Positions 56,587-64,000 of a stretch of DNA of 64,000 nucleotides are shown one piece after another (position 1 is the stretch's first letter; every line of letters begins with the position of its first letter). Origin of the DNA: Fuerstiella sp. (GTDB lineage Bacteria > Planctomycetota > Planctomycetia > Planctomycetales > Planctomycetaceae); assembly GCA_022447225.1 (NCBI GenBank), contig JAKVAZ010000010.1, positions 186,001-250,000 of the forward strand. Reading direction: 5' to 3'. The position numbers and the translations under genes are program-made. The notes beneath the pieces are model-generated. The model saw nothing but the letters and a program-made list of their open reading frames with translations. It did no database searches and was not told the origin of the DNA.

Positions 56587-58218
56587 GTGAAGACAGACCG
56601 GCTTATTTTGGGTGACTGTATTCAGACGCTGAACAGCTTGGACGCGGGCTGGGCAGATTTGGCGATTGCAGATCCGCCATACAATATTGGTTACAAATAT
56701 GACGTTTACGTTGACCGACTGGAAGATGACGAGTATCTGGAGTGGACCAGAGCCTGGATTTTGGCGACGGTTCGTTCGCTAAAACCCGACGGCACGTTCT
56801 GGATTGCCATCGGCGATGAGTATGCGGCAGAGGTGAAACGTGTTGCCGAAAGTTGCGGGCTGCATATGCGCAACTGGGTGATCTGGTATTACACATTCGG
56901 CGTTCACTGCACTACGAAGTTCACACGATCGCACACGCACCTCCTGTATTTCGTGAAGGATCCGAAACGTTTCACATTTAACGCTGATGAGATCCGCGTT
57001 CCGTCTGCCCGGCAGCTTGTTTACAACGATAAGCGAGCCAACAGCGTGGGCCGAGTTCCCGACAATACCTGGGTACTGCGGCCACAGGACATTGGCGACG
57101 GCGGATTCCTGCCCGATCATGACACTATGTACGTGCCTCGAATTGCGGGCACATTTAAGGAACGCGCTCAGTTTCATGGTTGCCAGCTTCCGGAGCAGTT
57201 GCTGGGACGAATTGTTCGTGCCTGTTCAGATCCTGAGGAGATCGTCATCGATCCGTTTTCCGGAACCGGCAGTACGCTGGTGACTGCGAAGAAGCTGGGA
57301 CGACACTGGCTTGGTGTAGAGTTGTCGGAGGATTACGGGCAGTTCTCCTGTGATCGGTTAGATGAAGTTCGGACAGGTGACCCGCTGAATGGCGGTGAAG
57401 AGCCAACAACAAGTGCACCACGAACAACAATCGATCGTCAAAAGAATCTCCGGCGACCTCAGGGAATCGACGAGACGACGCTGATCGATGCATTTGTGAA
57501 ATTGAAGGGAAGTCCAACCATTGATCGCATGGTGGCTGATCCGTTTTTGAATGCGGAATTCATTGACAACTGCAGCACGAGACAGATTCCAGGCAGACCC
57601 GCAGACTGGTGCCGCGTTCTGATGAACCTGCGCCGAAGCGGAAACTATCCTGAGCTCAAAAGACAGGGTGGTTCGAGGGACCGCATGGACTGGAAGAATG
57701 CAGACGCATTTGAATTTGCGTGTGAGATGGGTCTGAGAAGAATGCTGGATGAGGGTTATCGGAGTCTGGATGATGTTTTATGTGATCCGGAAGCCGCAAT
57801 GCGATTCGATCGATACTGCCGGGCTGTCTGTCCAGGCCGAACGTCATTTGAGTACCGTTGGGTCGCGATGAAGCTGCGTAAATCGGTTGACCAGTGGGGC
57901 AGTACGTCGGCAGGTGACAGTCCACTCGATCAGGCAGAGTCTCTCGACATAATCCGCTGTCCTCCCGGTCCCTGCGTGTACGTCGTACTTGCCCGGAACG
58001 AATTGCCGGCATTTGTGGGTTTCACTCATAATATGGAAGAGCGTCTGGAGGCAACGAAGCTGGCGCTTGACGGAATTCGTGACTGGATTCCGAACAACGG
58101 TGAATGGCTGATCAGAACATCCGAAGTTCGGCCGGACGAAGGACGTAGCAGGCAACGGGCCTTTGTGAACGACCTTCGACCACGACTGAATTTCCTCGTA
58201 AAAAATTCTTCATCATGA
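56587..58218 (+). CDS. DNA methyltransferase (N4/N6 type) with C-terminal GIY-YIG-like domain
   Basis: This 543-residue protein modifies cytosine N4 or adenine N6 in DNA. Motif IV is DPPY at residues 29-32 (ADPPYNIGYKYD) and the SAM motif DPFSGTGST is at about 222-230, so the order is beta-class. Residues ~285-440 are a helical, Arg-rich region (RPADWCRVLMNLRRSGNYP, possibly DNA-binding). Residues ~459-540 look like a degenerate GIY-YIG fold: GPCVYVV (Tyr465), AFVGFTHNMEERLEA (Arg486) and LRPRLNFL at the end, but the usual catalytic Glu seems replaced. The start GTG 56587 follows GGAAGGAAGG. There is no restriction gene next to it, so it is an orphan. Confidence 0.85.
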   Translation: MKTDRLILGDCIQTLNSLDAGWADLAIADPPYNIGYKYDVYVDRLEDDEYLEWTRAWILATVRSLKPDGTFWIAIGDEYAAEVKRVAESCGLHMRNWVIWYYTFGVHCTTKFTRSHTHLLYFVKDPKRFTFNADEIRVPSARQLVYNDKRANSVGRVPDNTWVLRPQDIGDGGFLPDHDTMYVPRIAGTFKERAQFHGCQLPEQLLGRIVRACSDPEEIVIDPFSGTGSTLVTAKKLGRHWLGVELSEDYGQFSCDRLDEVRTGDPLNGGEEPTTSAPRTTIDRQKNLRRPQGIDETTLIDAFVKLKGSPTIDRMVADPFLNAEFIDNCSTRQIPGRPADWCRVLMNLRRSGNYPELKRQGGSRDRMDWKNADAFEFACEMGLRRMLDEGYRSLDDVLCDPEAAMRFDRYCRAVCPGRTSFEYRWVAMKLRKSVDQWGSTSAGDSPLDQAESLDIIRCPPGPCVYVVLARNELPAFVGFTHNMEERLEATKLALDGIRDWIPNNGEWLIRTSEVRPDEGRSRQRAFVNDLRPRLNFLVKNSSS

Positions 58219-58554
58219 GTTTTGGCGCAGGTCATTCACTCGTGAGTTATCTGCGAATATTCTCGCTTGAGTGTGCTGAGGATGCAGAGTAAGTCGTCGG
58301 GTTGTCAGAACATAGCCCGGCAGCGCGTCTCCTGATCAGGCTTTCATGATTCAGACCATGTTCCAGTACCACAGCGGTCCGGATTCTGGCCCGGGGTGAC
58401 AGGCAGTAACTGCTGCCGTTGTTTGGACCGACTATGCGGTTACCGCAGTGAACGCCACTCGTGATACGTAAAACTTGCTGCTTGAATCACGTACACCCCC
58501 GACGTTAGCATCATTCGCCGACGAGAATTCGACAGCTGCTGAAGAGGGGGACCC
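58219..58554. other. Intergenic region, nothing recognised
   Basis: No supported gene, RNA, repeat or terminator. The end holds the GAGGGGG ribosome-binding site of the next gene. Confidence 0.5.
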
Positions 58555-60444
58555 ATGACGAAGAGTATGAAAGTGACGGGGCGCGTGAGAGTTGCTGCGG
58601 CAGGATTATTGTTGTTCTGTGTTTCTATGCCGTGTTCTATCGCTCAGACCGAAATCCCTGTCATCTCCATGAAAACGACAGCGTTGCCCCCGGAATGGGC
58701 CTTGTTGCAGCAGCATGTGATAGAGCAACTGGAACCGGCAGCGCTGGAGTTTGTCAACAGGTACACAAATGACGATCACACGCTCAAGTGGCGAAAGGAA
58801 TGGCCAGGCTTTGACGGATCAGATGACGGATACGAGAGTTTTTACAATTTTCCACTGTACTATGCGATCGGTGGACCACCTTCGATTGATCGGCTGTCAC
58901 GCGATCTGTGGGAGGGCGTCACACGACAGTTTACTCAGTATGGACAGATTCACGACGAGTTCGATGCGAACTACGACTGGATGCATCATGGTGAGTCCTA
59001 CACCAACTTCTATTTCTTTGGTCTCTCTGATCCGACAAATCAGGCGTTTCGCCAGCGGACGGTCAGGTTTGCGTCGCTGTACCTTGGAGACAACCCGGAC
59101 GCTCCGAATTATGATCCGTTACGCAAACTGATTCGTTCTCCGATCAATGGCAGTCGTGGCCCTCGTTTTGTAAATACGGCGGAGGACTGGGTCACTCATC
59201 GACCGATTCTTGCCAAGTATCCACTGCCGTTCGATGACATACCGAACGTGACGTCGGGTGATGCCTGGAATGATGACGTGCTGTTCCGGAACATTCTGGA
59301 CACCATCAATCAGCGGATGATGCGCGGGGACGTTCCTCTGAATCTGACATCGACCAGCCTGATGCTCCATGCCTATATGTCGACAGGCGAGGAGCGATAC
59401 AGGGACTGGATCCTGGAATATGTTAGCGCCTGGCTCCAGCGTGTTCGTGACAACAATGGTATCCTGCCTGACAACATCGGACTTTCCGGTGAAATTGGAG
59501 AATACAATGACGGCAAGTGGTGGTCCGGATACTACGGATGGAACTGGCCGCATGGTCTTTACAATCAGGTCGAATCAACCGTTATTGGCGGTACCAATGC
59601 CTACATCATCAGTGGCGATCCGGCCTTTCTGGAATTGCCCAGGTCGGTGATTGACCTGGTGACCAGCCTGGGCCGAAAGGAAAACGGTAAGTTGCTGGTA
59701 CCTCACCGGCACGGAAGCAGCGGATGGCATGCGTTCGGCCGGATGGATGTCAGGCACCTGTTCCAGCTGTGGTTTATTTCTCGTGAAGATGAAGACTGGG
59801 ATCGCCTGCAACGGCTGGCAGATCTTTCCGAATTCGATCAACTCAACTACAGCAAGGGCAAAGGGGATTCGAATCACACAGGTTCCTGGGTCGCATTTGT
59901 CCTCGGACGAAATGATGATTACCCACTGCAGATTCTGAATGGTTGTTACGAAGAAACGCTGTCGCGGCTAAGCAGGATTCGCAGAGATGAAACAACGCCC
60001 GATGAGCAGGACGTGCATCACTGGCAGAAACTCAATCCGGTCATTCTGGAAGGTCTGGTGCAATTGATGCACGGAGCTCCGAACCATGTTTATCATGGTG
60101 GACTGCTTCATTCGAGTCTTCGATATTTTGATCCGGATCAGCAGCGATCGGGGTTGCCGTCTCAGGTTGCTGCCATGGTGGATCGTCTGACGCCTGACGG
60201 AGTCCGACTCAATCTGGTGAACCTCAGTGCGACAGAAGAAAAAGAGGTGCTGATTCAGGCGGGAATGTTCCGTGAACACAACATTTCCCGGATTCGTCAG
60301 CTTGAAAACTATCCATTTCAGTTCAATACCGTCAACGGGCCTCACGTCACTGTAAGGCTTGCACCCGCTGCTGTATGTCGCCTGCACATCGGGCTGGAAC
60401 GATTCTCAAATCCGCCATCCTATCGTTTTCCGTGGAGCAAATAG
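58555..60444 (+). CDS. Secreted hypothetical protein, six-hairpin (alpha/alpha) barrel-like
   Basis: This 629-residue exported protein has a signal peptide core (VAAAGLLLFCVSMPCSIAQ) and GAGGGGG upstream of the ATG. There is no family I can name with certainty. Repeated helix-pair patterns with Trp/Tyr/His-rich loops (WKWRKEWPGFDGSDDGYESF-like opening, YNFPLYYAIGG, YDWMHHGESYTNFYFFGLSD, WSGYYGWNWPHGLYNQ) resemble six-hairpin glycosidases and related lyases. The last ~100 residues are a beta domain (VRLNLVNLSATEEKEVLIQ). A glycan-degrading role is inferred only from this pattern. Confidence 0.75.
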   Translation: MTKSMKVTGRVRVAAAGLLLFCVSMPCSIAQTEIPVISMKTTALPPEWALLQQHVIEQLEPAALEFVNRYTNDDHTLKWRKEWPGFDGSDDGYESFYNFPLYYAIGGPPSIDRLSRDLWEGVTRQFTQYGQIHDEFDANYDWMHHGESYTNFYFFGLSDPTNQAFRQRTVRFASLYLGDNPDAPNYDPLRKLIRSPINGSRGPRFVNTAEDWVTHRPILAKYPLPFDDIPNVTSGDAWNDDVLFRNILDTINQRMMRGDVPLNLTSTSLMLHAYMSTGEERYRDWILEYVSAWLQRVRDNNGILPDNIGLSGEIGEYNDGKWWSGYYGWNWPHGLYNQVESTVIGGTNAYIISGDPAFLELPRSVIDLVTSLGRKENGKLLVPHRHGSSGWHAFGRMDVRHLFQLWFISREDEDWDRLQRLADLSEFDQLNYSKGKGDSNHTGSWVAFVLGRNDDYPLQILNGCYEETLSRLSRIRRDETTPDEQDVHHWQKLNPVILEGLVQLMHGAPNHVYHGGLLHSSLRYFDPDQQRSGLPSQVAAMVDRLTPDGVRLNLVNLSATEEKEVLIQAGMFREHNISRIRQLENYPFQFNTVNGPHVTVRLAPAAVCRLHIGLERFSNPPSYRFPWSK

Positions 60445-60820
60445 AAAACTCTGCACGATGAAGGGACTCGCCGATGGCTCATCCTTTCCTTGCAGGGTTG
60501 CGGATAGCGAACAGGAAAAGGCACAAACGTTCAGAGAGATTTTAAATCCGGATCAAGTCAGACAGCGGGCTCCCTTGGCTGTCAACCGACCCTTTTTGTC
60601 AAAGGGGTAATTGATGGGGAGTCTTCCGAATTCTCGCAGCGTTATTGATTCGGACCGTATCACTTTGCCTCAATTGATCAATAAGACAGACGTCAATCGC
60701 CTGCGGGCGTGTTTGCTCTGATAAAGTCATGCACCGGCGTTTCGTGCCTGTTGTACCGAAAACGAATCGCTGTGTGCACAGGATTTCAAGTTCAGTCGCT
60801 GTGAGGACCGTGCGAATACA
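60445..60820. other. Intergenic region, no supported gene
   Basis: Short frames only. A loose inverted stretch near 60588-60607 (ACCCTTTTTGTCAAAGGGGT) could be a weak terminator of the preceding gene but lacks a T-run. Confidence 0.45.
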
Positions 60821-61972
60821 ATGTCGACATCGAAGTCACTGCCAAAATTATTCCTGGGCGCCAGTGCGATGTTATTCGCCGGCGCGGGGTTGCAGATCGT
60901 ATTTGACGGCGGCAAGCAGGATTTCCTGCTGGCCGCCTGGGTTGTCGGCGGTATGGGATGTCTGGCGATTGCCGCGAATCGGCACGCCAAGTTCCGGGGA
61001 TTCGCCTTCAGCCTGTGGGTCATGACGCTGGTTGCTGCGGCGATGTTCCGTCCCGAACTGTTTCAAAAATGGGGCACGTTCGATCAGAAAACTCTCATCG
61101 TCCCGCTGATTCAGATCATTATGTTCGGGATGGGGGCAACACTGTGTGTTGCGGATTTTACCCGGGTGCTGACAGTTCCACGTGCGGTGGGTATCGGCAT
61201 GCTGCTTCAGTTCACCATTATGCCGCTTACAGGTGCCGGTCTTGCTATGGTGTTCGGGTTTCCGCCCGAGGTTGCAGCCGGCGTCGTATTGATCGGTTCC
61301 TGCCCGGGTGGTGTGGCATCCAACGTCATGGTTTATCTTTCTCGTGGTGATGTTGCACTTTCCGTGACCATGACGGCATGCTCCACACTGGTGTCTCCGG
61401 TTCTGACCCCGCTGGCGATGAAACTGCTGGCTGGCCAGTACATCGAGATCGAATTCACAACCATGTTGGTGGCAATCCTGAAAATGATTATTGCACCAAT
61501 CGTTTTGGGCCTGATTGCCAACAAGCTGTTGACTCGTTATTCGCTTCTTGGACCAAAGATGGAACGGACGCTGTCGCTGATTGCCATGGTCTCAATCTGC
61601 TACATCATTGCGATTATTACGTCTATCTCCCGTGAGCAGCTGATGAGCGTTGGATTGCTGCTGATTGTCGTGGCTGTAGCACACAATGCCATTGGATATC
61701 TTCTCGGATACTGGTGTGCATACTTCACCGGTCTGGATGAAACGACTCGCCGAACCGTGGCAATTGAGGTGGGGCTGCAAAATGGTGGCATGGCGTCAGG
61801 ACTGGCAGTTAATGTACTTAAGAGCAGCAATGCCGCACTGGCATCGGCGATCTTTGGTCCGTGGATGAATATATCGGGTTCCATTTTAGCATCCTGGTGG
61901 AGAGGTCGGCCGGTTAAAGACAACCGTCCATCCGAGGTAGAAACGCTGCCACCAAAACATCAGCATGACTGA
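60821..61972 (+). CDS. Bile acid:sodium symporter (BASS) family transporter
   Basis: This 383-residue inner-membrane protein has about 10-11 hydrophobic segments; two extra helices precede the BASS core. Signature regions are IIMFGMGATLCVADFTRVL, VVLIGSCPGGVASNVMVYL (the sodium-site crossover helix) and VEVGLQNGGMASGLAV-like AIEVGLQNGGMASGLAVNVL. The family carries bile acids, pantoate, pyruvate and other organic anions with sodium; the substrate here is unknown. It appears to be a single gene. Confidence 0.93.
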   Translation: MSTSKSLPKLFLGASAMLFAGAGLQIVFDGGKQDFLLAAWVVGGMGCLAIAANRHAKFRGFAFSLWVMTLVAAAMFRPELFQKWGTFDQKTLIVPLIQIIMFGMGATLCVADFTRVLTVPRAVGIGMLLQFTIMPLTGAGLAMVFGFPPEVAAGVVLIGSCPGGVASNVMVYLSRGDVALSVTMTACSTLVSPVLTPLAMKLLAGQYIEIEFTTMLVAILKMIIAPIVLGLIANKLLTRYSLLGPKMERTLSLIAMVSICYIIAIITSISREQLMSVGLLLIVVAVAHNAIGYLLGYWCAYFTGLDETTRRTVAIEVGLQNGGMASGLAVNVLKSSNAALASAIFGPWMNISGSILASWWRGRPVKDNRPSEVETLPPKHQHD

Positions 61973-62268
61973 AAAGACCAGATCGGTGTGTGTGAAATGA
62001 GTGGACGTTCGCAGGCTGAAAAAATTTTTCCGGGTTCATGGAGCCGGAAAACAATGGTTACGGGGCAGAAGTTTTTCAATAGCAGGAAGATCTGGTTGTG
62101 CTGTCAGCTGTTCACGCGGTGAAAGTTTTTTGATCCGGTTCTCAAGATCGTGCGTTAGCCGGGCTGTGGCGAAAGTCTGCTCCGATTGATCCACATAGCA
62201 CCATATGTACATCCGGCTAAACTACACTTGGCCGGGGAGAATTCCTGATTCGATCGAGGAGATCATCG

Positions 62269-63378
62269 ATGGGACTGTTTGACAAACTTCGCGCTGAATT
62301 GATTGATATCGTCGAATGGGTAGACGATTCCCGGCATACACTGGTCTGGAGATTTCCCCGATATAACAACCAGATTAAGAATGGAGCGCAGCTGATTGTT
62401 CGTCCAGGACAGATCGCGGTTTTTGTACATCGTGGCGAAATTGCCGATGTCTTCGAACCGGGGCACTACGAACTTATAACAGACAACCTGCCGATTCTGA
62501 GTACGCTGGCCGGCTGGAAGTATGGTTTTGACAGCCCTTTTAAGGCAGAGGTCTACTTTGTCAGTACCAGACAAATCACGGATCTCAAATGGGGCACGCC
62601 CAACCCCATCATGCTGCGAGATCCTGAATTTGGACCGATTCGAATTCGCGCATTTGGAACCTATGCACTGAAGGCCGTTGATGCACGTGCACTCCTTAAA
62701 GAACTTGTTGGAACCGATAGCGCTGTTGACACGGACGAAGTCACCGAATTGCTGAGGTCCATGATTATCAGTACGTTCGCAGAACAGATTGGATCCTCTA
62801 ATATTGCTGCGCTGGACCTGGCAAGTAAGTATCAGGAATTCGGTGAAACACTCCGCCAGGCCGTTCAGGAAAAGGTCGATGACGAATACGGTCTGGAGAT
62901 TCCTCAACTGTTCGTCGTCAATATTTCTCTGCCGGAGGCAGTGGAAAAAGCACTGGATACACGAACGAGCATGGGAGTGATTGGTGACATGAATCAGTTC
63001 CAGCAGTACCAAATGGGACAGGCTATGACGGCTGCTGCTGAAAACCCTTCGGGTGGTGGTGCTGCCGAAGGTATGGGGCTGGGCCTTGGGTTTGCGATGG
63101 CCGGACGGATGATGCAGCCAGGTATGTCAGGCACTGCTCCGGGAATGGCTCCTCCTCTTCCTCCGGCTGCAGCTCTCTGGCATGTTGCTGTGGATGGCCA
63201 GACTCGCGGACCGTTTTCCATACAGCAAATGGGAGCCGGAATGTCATCGGGTGAGATCACTGCGGAGACGTTGGTCTGGTCAGACGGCATGACCGGGTGG
63301 CAACCGGCTGGAAATGTGCCGCAGTTGTCGACCTCGTTCCAGGCTTCTCCCCCGCCCCCTCCTCCTGCGAGTTCTTAG
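62269..63378 (+). CDS. SPFH-domain protein with C-terminal GYF_2 domain
   Basis: This 369-residue protein is of the virion-core/YdjI-like SPFH group. Residues ~30-230 are the SPFH domain (NGAQLIVRPGQIAVFVHRGE, IRIRAFGTYALKAVDARALL, EYGLEIPQLFVVNISLPEAV). A Gly/Met-rich linker follows (about 255-295), then a GYF_2 domain (WHVAVDGQTRGPFSIQQM ... GWQPAGNVP) at ~300-350 and a proline-rich tail. It probably assembles at membranes as an oligomeric scaffold, with the GYF_2 domain binding proline-rich partners. The ATG at 62269 follows CGAGGAG by 8 bases. Confidence 0.92.
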   Translation: MGLFDKLRAELIDIVEWVDDSRHTLVWRFPRYNNQIKNGAQLIVRPGQIAVFVHRGEIADVFEPGHYELITDNLPILSTLAGWKYGFDSPFKAEVYFVSTRQITDLKWGTPNPIMLRDPEFGPIRIRAFGTYALKAVDARALLKELVGTDSAVDTDEVTELLRSMIISTFAEQIGSSNIAALDLASKYQEFGETLRQAVQEKVDDEYGLEIPQLFVVNISLPEAVEKALDTRTSMGVIGDMNQFQQYQMGQAMTAAAENPSGGGAAEGMGLGLGFAMAGRMMQPGMSGTAPGMAPPLPPAAALWHVAVDGQTRGPFSIQQMGAGMSSGEITAETLVWSDGMTGWQPAGNVPQLSTSFQASPPPPPPASS

Positions 63379-64000
63379 TGCTGCCGGCCGTTCCTGCAGA
63401 TTTAAAGTCAGGTCCGGCCAGTCGAATGTGGTCGCGTTTCCATACAGTCACTTGAATCGTTTGTGTGACTACTTCGTTAGAAACTATTTCAAAGATGTTT
63501 CGATCATTCTGCCGGCACGAGCAAATGTCGGCATCCAGTGTTTCAGTCCGCAAAATTCCGCAGATCCGCATTGGGGCGACGGTTGGTCGGGCCTGTGAAG
63601 ATACCGAAACTCTGAGACCGTTGATTCTCGCGGATGTTGATGCTTTTCGGCTCAACTTTCCCCACGGAGACTGTGACTGACCGAGCAGGGTTCACATGAT
63701 TTCTGATGATCTGTACCTACGCTGGTCGCACCGACTGACTCGGTGAAGACCAGGATCTGATGATCATGCAACAGGAAGTCTCCTGGGATCCAGACCCGTT
63801 TCGTGAATCGCTGCACAGGACCATTGTGTGGTCGGCGTGTTCTCCGGGAATCCAGCCCTGTATTCAGTTGCGACGGCTTTCCTGCAGAACAGGGTTCTTG
63901 ATTAGATTGGTGGATCTGGGACAGCTGTAAACCGGGCAGTGGAATTATTCCTGTAAACCATGGATAATGATGTGAACAAATCTGTCGTTTGGCACTCAGG
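63379..64000. other. 3' end of the window, no supported complete gene
   Basis: The short frames have no protein character. An ATG at 63960 (reading MDNDVNKSVVWHS) stays open to the window end and could be the start of the next gene, but 13 codons cannot prove it. Confidence 0.45.

Noticed and set aside
63960-64000. Possible gene start at the window end
   Set aside because: Only 13 codons and a weak ribosome-binding site; cannot be judged within the window.

Overview
The window looks like a chromosomal segment of a planctomycete, probably Planctomycetaceae. The evidence is the gene families: four DUF1501 proteins, two DUF1549/DUF1553 'Planctomycete cytochrome' proteins, a DUF1559 prepilin-like protein, two DUF1080/LamG-type secreted proteins, a DUF5690 transporter-like protein, a leucine-rich-repeat lipoprotein and a FabD-like protein with the planctomycete type of N-terminus. 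Spacing is loose, many genes stand alone, and several truncated gene remnants are present. No CRISPR array, IS element or prophage was recognised.

Layout. 1-3.4 kb: end of a respiratory complex I operon (nuoM partial, nuoN, small helical protein). 3.4-11.5 kb: lipoprotein, type II glutamine synthetase with a clear terminator, M16 protease, quinolinate synthase, sodium/solute symporter. 11.7-19.1 kb: LRR lipoprotein, DUF1559 protein plus small lipoprotein, a perfect 34-bp palindrome, a CobA-HemD fusion, a prolyl oligopeptidase, and a 57-residue Flp pilin gene too short for routine ORF calling. 19.2-28 kb: DUF1080, aldehyde dehydrogenase, RidA, NYN protein, a metallo-beta-lactamase/CBM9-like fusion, DUF5690 protein. 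28.5-36.4 kb: DUF1501, a 5'-truncated giant planctomycete protein, a stand-alone M41-like zincin, a PhnY-PhnZ-type oxidative phosphonate pair, a sulfatase remnant, a FabD-like acyltransferase. 36.8-52.6 kb: a catabolic/secreted cluster with a PQQ-like propeller, DUF1501 plus PSD-type pairs, an enolase-superfamily dehydratase, a LamG-like protein and an esterase. 52.7-64 kb: the selenoprotein described below, a lysine-rich basic protein, tRNA-Asp, a DNA methyltransferase with a GIY-YIG-like tail, an (alpha/alpha)-barrel-like secreted protein, a bile-acid-type sodium symporter and an SPFH-GYF protein.

Most striking is the minus-strand gene at 52691-54064. It is one continuous reading frame interrupted by a single in-frame TGA at 53843-53845. 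The TGA falls exactly at the active-site position of an iodothyronine-deiodinase-like thioredoxin fold (FGCLT-U-PPF). A small hairpin that fits the bacterial SECIS model follows 24-37 nt after it. Downstream the same protein carries a DsbD-alpha-like domain with its own Cys pair, and then a small DUF5666-like beta domain. I read it as an exported selenoprotein with a CxxU centre and a fused thiol partner. Conventional annotation would split it into two hypothetical proteins.
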